64,000 bases of DNA from Staphylococcus sp. Marseille-Q5304 (GCF_943737015.1 NZ_CALSFP010000001.1:496001-560000); one strand, 5' to 3'. Counted from the stretch's first letter, positions 1 to 10,657 are shown. The notes: generated by a model not told the origin, from the sequence alone. Translations and numbers: made by a program.

Positions 1-10
1 AATTTAGAAA

Positions 11-52
11 AACCACCTTACAAGTTTCATTAATCTTGTGAGGTGGCTTTTT
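11..52. terminator. Bidirectional Rho-independent terminator
   Basis: A 12-bp stem (13-24 with 35-46, one G-U pair) has T-rich flanks on both strands. It lies just beyond the stop of the minus-strand coaW gene and would also close whatever gene enters from the left on the plus strand. Confidence 0.8.
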
Positions 53-59
53 ATATTAA

Positions 60-863
60 TTATTTAGATAGATGTATAGAGCCTAGTGCACCTGAGAATG
101 CGCCATGTTCGATATAGTATGGTGTAAAACCGCGTAACACTGTATAATTTTCAACGACTTCACGTAATAATTGGTTGTTGCTAAAAGATGAACCGATATA
201 GGCTACATTTTTCGTTTGATACTCTCTTGCTAATGTAATTGCCATCGTCGTAACAACTTCACCGACGACACCGATAACTGAGGCTAATTTATCTGCATCA
301 GTGAAAGTTTTATCTAAATGATGTAATACATGTCCAAAGTTTGCGGCAGTTAAATCCCCAGAGATAGGTGGCTCACTACCTTGATATACATGTTTAACCT
401 TTAAATCTATAATTTCACGATCGCCTTGTTGTGCGAGGTTCGTCAATTGTGTGTAATCATCAATTCCAGTTAATAAATAACCTAACCCTTGAATCATACC
501 TCCACCAGTACCAACGCCGCCTACACGTTGCTGAGATTTACCATCTGTATAATGTAGTGATGTCCCTGTTCCTACATTTGCAAATATGTAATCAGTTAAA
601 TGATGACCTTGTTCGTTTAACAACATTTCTAACCCTTTTGATGATGCGTCAAACTCGACGTGAACATTGGATGCACAATCAAGTTTGCTACTAATTGAAG
701 CGGCTTGCCCACCTGTTAAGTTAATATCTTCACATTGTTGTTGGTTCAACCAGTTGATAACTTTATCTATTTCAGTCGTAAGCATAGTTTCATACTGGCG
801 TTCACCATTATGTTCTTTAACAATTTTAATAAGCGTTCCACCAGCATCGACACCAATTTTCAT
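60..863 (-). CDS. coaW: Type II pantothenate kinase CoaW
   Basis: The 267-aa protein phosphorylates pantothenate, the first step of coenzyme A synthesis, in the cytosol. It has the ASKHA-type N-terminus with the DAGGT phosphate-binding motif at residues 6-10 and further glycine-rich ATP-binding stretches ([15 protein letters not shown]) in the middle. Its length matches staphylococcal CoaW. This type is typical of staphylococci, which lack the usual bacterial type I CoaA; family knowledge says it is not feedback-inhibited by CoA. A strong AGGAGG site precedes the ATG on the minus strand. The gene is transcribed divergently from the VOC gene at 957 and ends at the terminator at the left edge. 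Confidence 0.95.
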   Translation of the reverse strand: MKIGVDAGGTLIKIVKEHNGERQYETMLTTEIDKVINWLNQQQCEDINLTGGQAASISSKLDCASNVHVEFDASSKGLEMLLNEQGHHLTDYIFANVGTGTSLHYTDGKSQQRVGGVGTGGGMIQGLGYLLTGIDDYTQLTNLAQQGDREIIDLKVKHVYQGSEPPISGDLTAANFGHVLHHLDKTFTDADKLASVIGVVGEVVTTMAITLAREYQTKNVAYIGSSFSNNQLLREVVENYTVLRGFTPYYIEHGAFSGALGSIHLSK

Positions 864-956
864 TTGATAGCCTCCTAGAATGATTTTACATTACATCTAA
901 TAATATAATAAAATAGAGAAAAATCAACACGAAATTGTAAAGGGAGCGATAGGTAA

Positions 957-1325
957 ATGATTCAATTAAGTCCATTTATTAAAGTGAACGATGTAGAGGA
1001 AGCTGTTAATTTTTATAAAAATGCGTTTGGCGGGGAAATAAAGAAATTAAACGAAACGAATGGTCATTTATTACATGCTGAATTACATGTAAATGAAACA
1101 ATCGTTATTCACATTTCAAGTACATATGGACGTGAATGGAGTAATGACAATACGAATGTGATTTTAACATTTGATAACTTAGATGAACAAAAGCAAACGT
1201 ATGAAGCATTAAGTGAAGCGGGCGATCCACACATGCCACTTGAAAAAACTTTCTTTAATGCGATGCATGGACAAGTTAAAGATAAGTATGAAGTGAACTG
1301 GTTAATGAATTGCTTTTTAAATTAA
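957..1325 (+). CDS. VOC-superfamily (glyoxalase/bleomycin-resistance fold) protein
   Basis: This 122-aa protein has the βαβββ pattern of the vicinal oxygen chelate fold: a PFIKVNDVEEAVNFYKNAFGGE start, then a LLHAELHVNETIVIH strand pair, and a second repeat ending in YEVNWL. It most resembles the PhnB-like/DUF899-type small VOC proteins. The substrate cannot be told from sequence. AGGGAG at 941-946 supports the ATG. The next gene follows after a 75-base gap, so the two could be co-transcribed. Confidence 0.8.
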   Translation: MIQLSPFIKVNDVEEAVNFYKNAFGGEIKKLNETNGHLLHAELHVNETIVIHISSTYGREWSNDNTNVILTFDNLDEQKQTYEALSEAGDPHMPLEKTFFNAMHGQVKDKYEVNWLMNCFLN

Positions 1326-1400
1326 TGATGCTTAATAAATGGAATATTTATGATAACTTGGGGTATTGATAGATTATTAAATTAAACTAGGGGATTGACG

Positions 1401-2261
1401 ATGTTGATAAAAAAACAATTCGAAGATATAACAGTTCAACCATATGAGGAAAATTTTAAAGAAGCGTTATTGGGATTTAAACTTAATGAACGTCAACAGA
1501 TTTACTCTTCGTTGCCAAAAGATGTACTAGATGATGCATTAAATGATGAAAATAGAATTCCAAATGTTGCCTTAAACGACCAAGGGGAAGTTGTAGGTTT
1601 CTTTGTACTACATAAACATTATCAACATGAAGGTTATGAAACGCCTAATCATGTCGTGTATGTGCGTTCTTTATCTGTAAATGAAAAATACCAAGGTCAT
1701 GGGTATGGAACAAAGATGATGATGTATTTACCTCAATATGTTCAAGCTTTGTTCCCAGATTTTAACCACCTTTATCTTGTCGTAGACGCTGAAAATACTG
1801 GTGCATGGAACGTTTATGAACGCGCAGGTTTTATGCATACGGCAACCAAGGAAGAGGGGCCATTAGGTAAAGAAAGACTTTACTACTTAGATTTAGATTC
1901 TAAATATGTATCGTCATTAAAGCTTATGCCCAATGAGGAAGCAACACCTTATGATATTTATATTATAGATTTGATTAAAGATAATGAAAAAGTTGGTTTT
2001 ATCGCTGTAGAACAACATGAACAACGCATGAATATTTCAAAAGTAGAAGTAAATAAAGACCAGCGAAACAAAGGGATTGCTGAGAGCGCTTTAAGACAAC
2101 TTTCGACTTATGTTAGAAAGCACTTTAAAGACGTTAATAAACTTTCAATTACATTATACGGTGAAAATAATGAATTAAAACCGTTATGTATGAATAGTAA
2201 CTTCGTAGAAATCGATGCTGCCGATGACTTTGTCGTTTTTGAAAAATATATAAATTATTAA
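1401..2261 (+). CDS. Tandem GNAT-fold N-acetyltransferase
   Basis: Two GNAT modules appear in one 286-aa chain. The N-terminal one carries a clear acetyl-CoA motif A (QGHGYGTKM) followed by the typical NxxxxxxYERAGF motif B. The C-terminal one carries a weaker motif A (QRNKGIAESAL) and no convincing motif B, so it may be structural or substrate-binding. The acceptor is unknown. I place the start at ATG 1401, not the in-frame TTG six bases upstream, because AGGGG at 1389-1393 is then 7 bases away. No terminator separates it from rpoE, but a promoter candidate lies between them. Confidence 0.8.
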   Translation: MLIKKQFEDITVQPYEENFKEALLGFKLNERQQIYSSLPKDVLDDALNDENRIPNVALNDQGEVVGFFVLHKHYQHEGYETPNHVVYVRSLSVNEKYQGHGYGTKMMMYLPQYVQALFPDFNHLYLVVDAENTGAWNVYERAGFMHTATKEEGPLGKERLYYLDLDSKYVSSLKLMPNEEATPYDIYIIDLIKDNEKVGFIAVEQHEQRMNISKVEVNKDQRNKGIAESALRQLSTYVRKHFKDVNKLSITLYGENNELKPLCMNSNFVEIDAADDFVVFEKYINY

Positions 2262-2282
2262 TTGACATTGATAAATTGCACA

Positions 2283-2312
2283 TTGTCATTTATAATTTAG
2301 ATTTGTTATGAT
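2283..2312 (+). promoter_or_regulatory. Candidate sigma-A promoter for rpoE
   Basis: TTGTCA (2283-2288), an 18-base spacer and TATGAT (2307-2312) lie about 58 bases ahead of the rpoE start. Assigned from the pattern alone. Confidence 0.5.
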
Positions 2313-2369
2313 GACTTAAGATAAAAGATCTGAATGGGATAAATGCCATTGAAAGGAAGAATAGTTGAT

Positions 2370-2930
2370 ATGAAAATTCAAGATTATACAAAAGAAATGG
2401 TTGATGAAAAATCTTTTATTGATATGGCCTATACTTTGTTGCATGAAAAAGGCGATACAATGAATTTATATGATATTATTGATGAGTTTAAAGCTATTGG
2501 ACATTATAATGATGATGAAATTGAAGATCGTATCGTACAGTTCTATACGGACTTAAATACAGATGGTCGTTTCTTAAACGTTGGTGAGAATATTTGGGGA
2601 TTACGCGACTGGTATTCAGTTGACGATATTGAAGAGAAGATTGCACCAACAATTCAGAAGTTTGATATTCTTGATGACGAAGACGAGGAAGATAAGAACT
2701 TAAAGTTACTTGGTGAAGATGATAATGATGAAGATGATGATATACCTAAAGTTACAGAAGACCAAGAAACTTTAAATGACCCGGAAGATCCAGAAGAAAA
2801 CAAAGTGGATCAAGTCGAAGAGGAAATTGATGAATCAGATATCGTTATCGATGAAGATGACGAAGAGGACGAAGACGATCTTGAAGAAGATGATTATGAA
2901 GAGGAAGAAGAAGATTCTAAGCAAGAATAA
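2370..2930 (+). CDS. rpoE: RNA polymerase delta subunit RpoE
   Basis: This 186-aa Gram-positive delta factor helps RNA polymerase recycle and tunes promoter selectivity. The N-terminal ~95 residues form the folded HARE-HTH domain ([20 protein letters not shown]-like helix, [26 protein letters not shown]). The rest is a nearly pure Asp/Glu tail, the hallmark of the family. I place the start at ATG 2370 behind GAAAGGAAG; an upstream in-frame ATG at 2343 would add nine residues and put that ribosome site inside the gene. The position just before pyrG is conserved in Bacillus and Staphylococcus. Confidence 0.96.
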   Translation: MKIQDYTKEMVDEKSFIDMAYTLLHEKGDTMNLYDIIDEFKAIGHYNDDEIEDRIVQFYTDLNTDGRFLNVGENIWGLRDWYSVDDIEEKIAPTIQKFDILDDEDEEDKNLKLLGEDDNDEDDDIPKVTEDQETLNDPEDPEENKVDQVEEEIDESDIVIDEDDEEDEDDLEEDDYEEEEEDSKQE

Positions 2931-2956
2931 ATCATAAAATAAATATAATCATTTAA

Positions 2957-2984
2957 TTGACTTTTCTTGTGAAAGTGATAGAAT
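2957..2984 (+). promoter_or_regulatory. pyrG promoter
   Basis: TTGACT (2957-2962), a 16-base spacer and TAGAAT (2979-2984). Seven bases later the sequence reads GGGCTCC starting at 2992, the initiation sequence used by Bacillus-type pyrG promoters. Confidence 0.85.
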
Positions 2985-2991
2985 TTTATTC

Positions 2992-3070
2992 GGGCTCCTT
3001 TAATTAGGACGACGTGTATAAAACATATACGCTCCCCCTTACTATGATGTGAGAGGGAGCGATTTTTTTA
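2992..3070 (+). promoter_or_regulatory. pyrG leader attenuator (CTP-sensed reiterative initiation)
   Basis: The transcript should start GGGCUC. A terminator hairpin follows: 3030-3036 (C-GCTCCC) pairs with 3055-3061 (GGGAGC-G), then a run of T. In Bacillus subtilis, low CTP makes polymerase stutter and add extra G residues at the start; the poly-G tail pairs with the C/U-rich terminator arm and prevents termination. All three elements (GGGC start, C-rich arm, terminator) are present. The 215 bases from 3071 to the pyrG start hold no gene and no further clear signal, apart from the ribosome site AGGAGGC near 3273. Confidence 0.85.
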
Positions 3071-3255
3071 TTTTATAACAAAAAACATTGGTAAATATGT
3101 ATGTATTTTATAAATTATTGAAAAGCACCTAGCGTCAATTTTTTCGATATGCATTTCATTATTCAAAATGCGTTTGTAAAAGCGTTTGGGTTTTAGAGTA
3201 AATGTTAATTTTCAGTTTAAAAGAAATTCCAATCATGATTATAGTAATAGTTTAA

Positions 3256-4890
<1,635 letters not shown>

Positions 4891-4930
4891 TTATTTTGAA
4901 TTAATTAGATTTGAAATACTAGCTTATAAT

Positions 4931-4976
4931 AAAAACGATGATTTCTACTGAGAAATGTAGAAATCATCGTTTTTTG
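4931..4976 (+). terminator. pyrG terminator
   Basis: A long stem (4932-4949 with 4957-4974) with a short loop ends in a T run. The A-rich left arm could also terminate the minus-strand gene at 5019. Confidence 0.9.
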
Positions 4977-5018
4977 TTTTTCAAAATAAATAAGAGGTTA
5001 GTTCAATATACACGTGTA

Positions 5019-5540
5019 TTACAAATCTAAATCTCGAATCATCTCTACCATTTGTGTGTAGATTTCGTAATAAATATAATGAAAAGCGATAGGGTGTGGT
5101 TCCACTACTTTATCGTAATCTTCTGTAAATACGATAGGTCTTGGTGAACTTAAGTTGACGAAGTGGAATAAGTGATCCGGAAATTCAATATTTTTAGGTT
5201 TATTACATATGAGAACAAAATCAGTGTCTTCTTTAATTAAAGCATTAACATCTTCTTCTACCTGCTCAGTGTAAAATGGTGCAAATAATAATACACGATC
5301 AGTCGTGTCTAATTGGTGGAAATCAGATAATGTTTCAAGTGCTTTACTAGATTTTAGTTGTTCTTTGCTGTTGAGTATATAAGATTCATAAAACTTTAAA
5401 TCGTCATAACCTTTAATATAAACATGACCTTCACCGCCGATAGCCTGAATCAGACATTGACTCGCCATTTGAACATCTATACTTTGATCTTCTATACGGT
5501 TAAAAATACCGGTTAATTGAGTAGTTAATATTTTCGACAT
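5019..5540 (-). CDS. DUF2529 family protein (YwjG-like)
   Basis: The 173-aa protein matches the family found between pyrG and fba in Bacillus (ywjG) and Staphylococcus. The pattern is of alternating helices and Rossmann-like strands (IGGEGHVYIKGYDDL, DRVLLFAPF, DFVLICN), recalling SIS/sugar-isomerase folds, but no catalytic motif is evident and function is unknown. The ATG at 5540 follows GGAGG on the minus strand. It is transcribed against both neighbours, so it is not part of the pyrG or fba units. Confidence 0.8.
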   Translation of the reverse strand: MSKILTTQLTGIFNRIEDQSIDVQMASQCLIQAIGGEGHVYIKGYDDLKFYESYILNSKEQLKSSKALETLSDFHQLDTTDRVLLFAPFYTEQVEEDVNALIKEDTDFVLICNKPKNIEFPDHLFHFVNLSSPRPIVFTEDYDKVVEPHPIAFHYIYYEIYTQMVEMIRDLDL

Positions 5541-5640
5541 CGTTTACCTCCATTCCTACATTTATCTATTGTAAAAAACGTACGTGTCGATTGCAATATT
5601 ATGCATGTTTCTGAAATAAAGATAAAGACAACAGTAAAAT

Positions 5641-5696
5641 TAAAAACGCTTTCAAAGATACTGAATAATGCAAAAAGTTTATTAATTTGGTATAAT
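5641..5696 (+). promoter_or_regulatory. fba promoter with cre-like site
   Basis: An extended -10 (TGG then TATAAT at 5691-5696) lies 45 bases ahead of fba. At 5641-5654 a 14-mer matches the catabolite-responsive element consensus TGWAANCGNTNWCA at every fixed base but one, suggesting CcpA input. No good -35 is visible, as expected for an extended -10. CcpA binding is an inference. Confidence 0.55.
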
Positions 5697-5740
5697 GATT
5701 TTGTAAAATTATGTGCATAATGCACCAAGGAGGAACTTTC

Positions 5741-6601
5741 ATGCCTTTAGTTTCAATGAAAGAAATGTTAATAGATGCAAAAGAAAACGGTTATGCAGTT
5801 GGTCAATATAACTTAAATAACCTAGAATTTACACAAGCAATTTTAGAAGCTTCACAAGAAGAAAATGCGCCAGTTATCTTAGGTGTATCAGAAGGTGCTG
5901 CTCGTTACATGGGTGGTTTCTACACAGTTGTTAAAATGGTTGAAGGATTAATGCATGATAAAGAAATCACTATTCCAGTTGCAATCCACTTAGACCATGG
6001 TTCTAGTTTCGAAAAATGTAAAGAAGCAATCGACGCTGGATTCACTTCAGTTATGATTGATGCTTCTCATGAACCATTTGAAGACAATATTGAAATCACT
6101 TCAAAAGTGGTAGAATATGCACATGCAAACGGTGTTTCAGTTGAGGCTGAATTAGGTACAGTTGGTGGACAAGAAGATGACGTCGTTGCAGATGGTGTAA
6201 TTTACGCTGATCCAAAAGAATGTCAAGAACTTGTTGAAAGAACAGGAATCGATACATTAGCACCTGCATTAGGTTCAGTACATGGACCATATAAAGGCGA
6301 ACCTAAATTAGGATTTAAAGAAATGGAAGAAATTGGTGCATCAACTGGTTTACCACTTGTATTACATGGTGGAACTGGTATCCCAACGAAAGATATTCAA
6401 AGAGCTATTCCATACGGTACAGCTAAAATTAACGTAAACACTGAAAATCAAATTGCTTCAGCAAAAGCAGTACGTGAAACATTAAATAAAGATCAAGATA
6501 TGTACGATCCTCGTAAATATTTAGGTCCTGCACGTGAAGCGATTAAAGCAACAGTTATTGGAAAAATTAAAGAATTTGGTACTTCAAACCAAGCAAAATA
6601 A
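5741..6601 (+). CDS. fba: Class II fructose-1,6-bisphosphate aldolase
   Basis: The 286-aa zinc-dependent aldolase splits fructose-1,6-bisphosphate to DHAP and glyceraldehyde-3-phosphate in glycolysis and runs in reverse in gluconeogenesis. HLDHG at residues 83-87 supplies the catalytic Asp and a zinc His; the later HGP and LHGGTG motifs carry further metal and phosphate ligands. The length equals staphylococcal FbaA exactly when started at ATG 5741 behind AAGGAGGAA; the in-frame ATG at 5711 would place this site inside the gene. It stands alone between a terminator downstream and the divergent DUF2529 gene. Confidence 0.97.
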   Translation: MPLVSMKEMLIDAKENGYAVGQYNLNNLEFTQAILEASQEENAPVILGVSEGAARYMGGFYTVVKMVEGLMHDKEITIPVAIHLDHGSSFEKCKEAIDAGFTSVMIDASHEPFEDNIEITSKVVEYAHANGVSVEAELGTVGGQEDDVVADGVIYADPKECQELVERTGIDTLAPALGSVHGPYKGEPKLGFKEMEEIGASTGLPLVLHGGTGIPTKDIQRAIPYGTAKINVNTENQIASAKAVRETLNKDQDMYDPRKYLGPAREAIKATVIGKIKEFGTSNQAK

Positions 6602-6617
6602 ATTTCAAACTTTAAAT

Positions 6618-6662
6618 CAAACCGATGTTATCTATTATATAAAGATGACATCGGTTTTTTAT
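6618..6662 (+). terminator. fba terminator
   Basis: AAACCGATGT pairs with ACATCGGTTT across an AT-rich loop and is followed by T's. The 335 bases from here to murZ hold no gene; apart from one promoter candidate I see only AT-rich sequence. Confidence 0.85.
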
Positions 6663-6913
6663 TTTATAGGTAGTCTTTATTCAAAATTATACTTACAAAA
6701 TTTATACATTAGTGGATGGTTTATTTTATAAATTTCAATATTTTATACTAATCACTATTTAAATTTTTAAACTCTGATGTATTACATAAATGTTGTATGG
6801 AAAAAACATAAATTTATGATTTAATTTATGCTCCATTGGGAAAAGTAAGTAGATAAATATATCAATTTACATAAAGCTTTATATTGATCGTTACAAAACA
6901 AAATACCATATGT

Positions 6914-6943
6914 TTTACAAAGCGAATCGATATAATTTATAAT
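6914..6943 (+). promoter_or_regulatory. Candidate murZ promoter
   Basis: TTTACA (6914-6919), 18-base spacer, TATAAT (6938-6943), 54 bases ahead of the murZ ATG. Pattern match only. Confidence 0.5.
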
Positions 6944-6997
6944 TCATACGTATTATAAAATAGAAAATCGAATGATAGGTAAAGGAGAACAAAACGA

Positions 6998-8257
6998 ATG
7001 GTTCAAGAAGTGATTAAAATTAGAGGTGGTCAAACACTTAACGGTAATGTGGATATCCATGGGGCAAAGAATAGTGCAGTAGCAATTATTCCAGCAACAA
7101 TTTTAGCAGAAGAACAAGTGACTATTGATGGGTTACCACAAATTTCAGATGTAGAAACTTTAGTAAGTCTATTAGGTGATTTGAATATTAAAACTGATTT
7201 AGATGGAACAACGCTTAATGTGGATCCAACTCAAATTGAAAATACTTCATTGCCTAATAATAAAGTAGAATCATTGCGTGCATCTTATTATATGATGGGC
7301 GCATTGTTAGGTCGATTTAAGAAATGTGTGATTGGCCTTCCAGGTGGCTGTCAATTAGGACCAAGACCAATTGATCAACATATCAAAGGTTTCAAAGCAT
7401 TGGGTGCCACAATTGATGAATCAAGTGACTCTTCAATGAAAATTGAAGCAGAAAAGTTAACAGGCGCTAACATTTATTTAGATATTGTAAGTGTTGGTGC
7501 AACGATTAACATCATGTTAGCTGCAGTTCGCGCTGAAGGACAAACTAAATTAGAAAATGCAGCAAAAGAACCTGAAGTGGTAGACGTTGCTAACTTCTTA
7601 TCTAGTTTAGGTGCCGATATTAAAGGTGCAGGAACATCAACAATTAAGATTAATGGCGTTGATCGTTTACATGGTTCTAGACACCAAGTTATTCCTGATC
7701 GTATAGAAGTAGGAACTTATATGTGTATTGCTGCAGCAAGTGGCGAACAAATGCGAATCAATAATATTATACCTACGCACGTAGAATCACTAATCGTTAA
7801 ACTAAAAGAACTCGGTGTAGATTTAGAAGTCGGAGAAGACTATGCTGTAATAAATAAAAGTGATGCGTTCAACAGTGTTGACATCAAAACGCTAGTTTAT
7901 CCTGGCTTTGCTACAGACTTACAACAACCGATTACACCATTATTATTCAAAGCAGATGGTGTTTCATTTGTAACAGATACAATCTATCCTGCACGTTTCA
8001 AACACGTGGATGAATTAAAAAATATGGGTGCAAATATTGAGGCTGATCAAGGCACTGCAACAGTTAAACCTTCTACACTAACAGGTACTGATGTGTATGC
8101 AAGTGACTTACGTGCTGGTGCATGCTTAATTGTCGCTGGATTACTAGCTGAAGGCGTAACGACGATTCATAACGTTAAATATATCCATAGAGGCTATGCA
8201 AATATTGTTGACACATTAAATGGATTAGGCGCAGATATTTGGACAGAAGAAATTTAA
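6998..8257 (+). CDS. murZ: UDP-N-acetylglucosamine 1-carboxyvinyltransferase, MurZ paralogue
   Basis: The 419-aa enzyme transfers enolpyruvate from PEP to UDP-GlcNAc, the first committed step of peptidoglycan synthesis. The fosfomycin-target Cys118 sits in [10 protein letters not shown]. The inverted alpha/beta repeats of the EPSP-synthase fold are visible in the recurring GA-I-DVETL and LGAxI segments. Low-GC Gram-positives keep two paralogues; the position after fba marks this one as MurZ (MurA2), the other being murA at 29690. A strong AAAGGAGAA site precedes the ATG. The qsrR promoter begins right after its stop. Confidence 0.95.
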   Translation: MVQEVIKIRGGQTLNGNVDIHGAKNSAVAIIPATILAEEQVTIDGLPQISDVETLVSLLGDLNIKTDLDGTTLNVDPTQIENTSLPNNKVESLRASYYMMGALLGRFKKCVIGLPGGCQLGPRPIDQHIKGFKALGATIDESSDSSMKIEAEKLTGANIYLDIVSVGATINIMLAAVRAEGQTKLENAAKEPEVVDVANFLSSLGADIKGAGTSTIKINGVDRLHGSRHQVIPDRIEVGTYMCIAAASGEQMRINNIIPTHVESLIVKLKELGVDLEVGEDYAVINKSDAFNSVDIKTLVYPGFATDLQQPITPLLFKADGVSFVTDTIYPARFKHVDELKNMGANIEADQGTATVKPSTLTGTDVYASDLRAGACLIVAGLLAEGVTTIHNVKYIHRGYANIVDTLNGLGADIWTEEI

Positions 8258-8265
8258 AATCTATG

Positions 8266-8304
8266 GTATAATAAGTATACTCTAGTTAAGATACATGTAT
8301 CTTA
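8266..8304 (+). promoter_or_regulatory. qsrR promoter/operator: GTATA-N5-TATAC plus second palindrome
   Basis: GTATA (8266-8270), five bases, TATAC (8276-8280) form a perfect inverted repeat. The -10 TATAAT (8267-8272), extended by an upstream TG, lies inside it. As I recall, GTATA-N5-TATAC is the operator of the S. aureus repressor QsrR. A separate 18-bp perfect palindrome, TAAGATACATGTATCTTA (8287-8304), follows. The layout predicts that the product of the next gene represses its own promoter. Confidence 0.7.
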
Positions 8305-8332
8305 AAAATTATAGTGATATGAGGTGATTACC

Positions 8333-8656
8333 ATGGAGGTTTGCCCTTATCTAGAAAAGACCTTTAAAATTTTAGGGAGAAGTTGGAACGGTCTTATCAT
8401 AAATTATTTATCTAGATGTACAGAAAGATCTGCGCATTTTTCAGATATGAAACGTGATTTAAAAACAATAACGCCACGTGCACTTAGTCTCAAGTTGACT
8501 GAACTTAGTGAATGGGGACTCGTTGAAAAGAAGATTATTTCTAAAAGTCCATTGAACATTTCGTATCAATTAACTGACAAAGGTTATGCATTAGCTGAGG
8601 CGCTCGTTCCAATTGAAGACTGGGCACACGATCATTTGGATTTGGAAGAAAACTAA
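8333..8656 (+). CDS. qsrR: HxlR/YodB-family quinone- and electrophile-sensing repressor (QsrR-like)
   Basis: A 107-aa winged-helix HxlR regulator. The N-terminal MEVCPYLEKTFKILG carries the family's sensing Cys (Cys4); the recognition region is FSDMKRDLKTITPRALSLKL. In S. aureus QsrR the sensing Cys is modified by quinones, releasing DNA. A second Cys (Cys29) is present, but the third cysteine I expect from the S. aureus protein (position 32) is Arg here. The start is ATG 8333 behind AGGTGA; an in-frame GTG at 8324 overlaps that site. The operator just upstream supports the assignment. Targets elsewhere are expected but not in view. Confidence 0.78.
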   Translation: MEVCPYLEKTFKILGRSWNGLIINYLSRCTERSAHFSDMKRDLKTITPRALSLKLTELSEWGLVEKKIISKSPLNISYQLTDKGYALAEALVPIEDWAHDHLDLEEN

Positions 8657-8674
8657 ATATATTGTTTTATTGTA

Positions 8675-8715
8675 AGGTAGGCCATATTAGTACTTTGTTA
8701 TGGTCTGCCTCTTTT
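8675..8715 (+). terminator. qsrR terminator
   Basis: AGGTAGGCCATA (8675-8686) pairs with 8699-8710 through two G-U pairs, followed by CTTTTG. It separates qsrR from the dehydrogenase gene. Confidence 0.75.
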
Positions 8716-8897
8716 GTATTGGAACTTAATATTCAGCTCATAGATGAGATGGATTTTTTTCATTAACTATATGTTGAAACACTGCAAATACAGTCATGTA
8801 AAGGGATTCACAATGTTTGCATGAGCAGAAAAGTTTAAATATAAAATTGATAGGTTAGAATAAAAGTAACGATATAGACAAAAGGAGTGAATGTACG

Positions 8898-10325
8898 ATG
8901 AGAAATTTCACTAAACAATATATTGATGGTGAATGGGTAGAAAGCGCTAGTGGAGAAACTTTAGATGTTATCAACCCAGCTACCGAAGAAGTGGCAGGCA
9001 CAATTGCTAAAGGTAACGAAGACGATGTAAATAAAGCTGTAGAAGCTGCAGATAGAGTTTATGTAGAGTTTAGAAATACAAGTGTCAAAGAAAGACAAGA
9101 TTTACTAGATAAGATTGTTAAAGAATATGAGAATAGAAAGCAAGATATTATAGAAGCAATTACAGATGAGTTAGGTGCACCATTGTCAGTTTCTGAAAAT
9201 GTCCACTATCAAATGGGCTTAAATCATTTCACAGCTGCAAGAGATGCTTTAAATGACATGGAATTTGAAGAAAGACGTGGAGACGATTTAGTAGTTAAAG
9301 AAGCAATCGGTGTAGCAGGACTTGTTACGCCTTGGAACTTCCCTACGAACCAAACTTCATTAAAACTAGCAGCTGCATTTGCAGCAGGTAGTCCAGTAGT
9401 ATTAAAACCTTCAGAAGAAACACCATTTGCAGCTATTATTTTAGCTGAAATCTTTGACAAAGTAGGCGTACCTAAAGGTGTGTTTAACCTAGTAAATGGT
9501 GACGGCGCTGGAGTAGGAAATCCATTAAGTGAACATCCTAAAGTTAGAATGATGTCATTCACTGGTTCAGGCCCTACAGGATCAAAAATCATGCAAAAAG
9601 CTGCTGAAGATTTCAAAAAAGTATCACTTGAATTAGGTGGTAAATCACCTTATGTTATTTTAGATGATGCAGATGTTGAAGAAGCAGCAAAAGCAGCTAC
9701 AAGTAAAGTTGTAAACAATACGGGGCAAGTTTGTACAGCAGGTACGAGAACATTAGTACCTGAAAGCATGAAACAAGATTTCTTAACAGCAGTTAAAGAA
9801 CAATTTAGTAAAGTTAAAGTTGGAGACCCTCGTGAAGAAGGCACAGAAGTTGGTCCTATTATTAGTAAAAAACAATATGACCAAGTTCAATCATATATTG
9901 ATAAAGGTGTAGAAGAAGGTGCCGAATTATTCTTCGGTGGCCCTGGTAAACCTGAAGGATTAGATAAAGGTTATTTCGCTCGCCCAACAATCTTTAATAA
10001 CGTTGAAAATAGCATGACTATTGCTCAAGAAGAAATATTTGGTCCAGTAATGTCTATCATCACATACAATGATGTGGATGAAGCTATTAAGATTGCTAAC
10101 GATACTAAATATGGACTAGCAGGTTATGTATTCGGTAAAGATAAAGAAACATTGCATAAAGTTGCACGTTCTATCGAAGCTGGAACAGTAGAAATTAACG
10201 AAGCAGGACGTAAACCAGACTTACCATTCGGTGGTTATAAACAATCTGGTCTAGGTCGTGAATGGGGCGATTACGGAATCGAGGGATTCTTAGAAATCAA
10301 ATCAATCGCTGGTTATTACAAATAA
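8898..10325 (+). CDS. NAD(P)-dependent aldehyde dehydrogenase
   Basis: The 475-aa protein oxidises an aldehyde to the acid. Standard ALDH landmarks are present: TPWNFP near residue 150, the [11 protein letters not shown] coenzyme loop, general base Glu245 in LELGGK, nucleophile Cys279 in [11 protein letters not shown], and EEIFGPV later. Length and sequence match the staphylococcal gene found at this position after murZ and the HxlR gene. The substrate is not known from sequence; proximity to an electrophile sensor makes a detoxification role plausible, but no GTATA-N5-TATAC site precedes it. GGAGTG supports the ATG. Confidence 0.9.
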   Translation: MRNFTKQYIDGEWVESASGETLDVINPATEEVAGTIAKGNEDDVNKAVEAADRVYVEFRNTSVKERQDLLDKIVKEYENRKQDIIEAITDELGAPLSVSENVHYQMGLNHFTAARDALNDMEFEERRGDDLVVKEAIGVAGLVTPWNFPTNQTSLKLAAAFAAGSPVVLKPSEETPFAAIILAEIFDKVGVPKGVFNLVNGDGAGVGNPLSEHPKVRMMSFTGSGPTGSKIMQKAAEDFKKVSLELGGKSPYVILDDADVEEAAKAATSKVVNNTGQVCTAGTRTLVPESMKQDFLTAVKEQFSKVKVGDPREEGTEVGPIISKKQYDQVQSYIDKGVEEGAELFFGGPGKPEGLDKGYFARPTIFNNVENSMTIAQEEIFGPVMSIITYNDVDEAIKIANDTKYGLAGYVFGKDKETLHKVARSIEAGTVEINEAGRKPDLPFGGYKQSGLGREWGDYGIEGFLEIKSIAGYYK

Positions 10326-10330
10326 TAAAA

Positions 10331-10356
10331 GAGAAGGGGTAGCACCCTTCTTTTTT
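10331..10356 (+). terminator. Aldehyde dehydrogenase terminator
   Basis: GAAGGG (10333-10338), a 6-base loop, CCCTTC, then a T run. Confidence 0.85.
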
Positions 10357-10478
10357 ATGCATTAATTTATCTAGTCAAAAAAATTAATTTATGGTATATT
10401 TTTAATGCAAATATTTTAATATTATATTTGTATTAATAGAAATAAGATATTTATTTCTGTTGAATTTTTTTAATAAAT

Positions 10479-10508
10479 ACATCGCTATAATATAGCGGTG
10501 TTTTTTTA
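10479..10508 (+). terminator. Orphan terminator-like hairpin ahead of the ThrE pair
   Basis: ACATCGCTATA (10479-10489) pairs with TATAGCGGTGT (10491-10501) and is followed by seven T's. It lies 120 bases after the dehydrogenase terminator with no gene between, so it either ends a short RNA or attenuates the next operon. An SD-like GGAGGTGG follows at once but opens no reading frame. Confidence 0.6.
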
Positions 10509-10657
10509 TCGGAGGTGGACTAGACAAAAACGGATTATAGAGCAATATTTATTTAACCATCAATAAATAAATGTGGAAAAACAATAAATTCATACATGCA
10601 ATGAAAGTATTATATTGCATTATTTATAAACTGAATCTTTATAAGAGGAGTGTCTCA

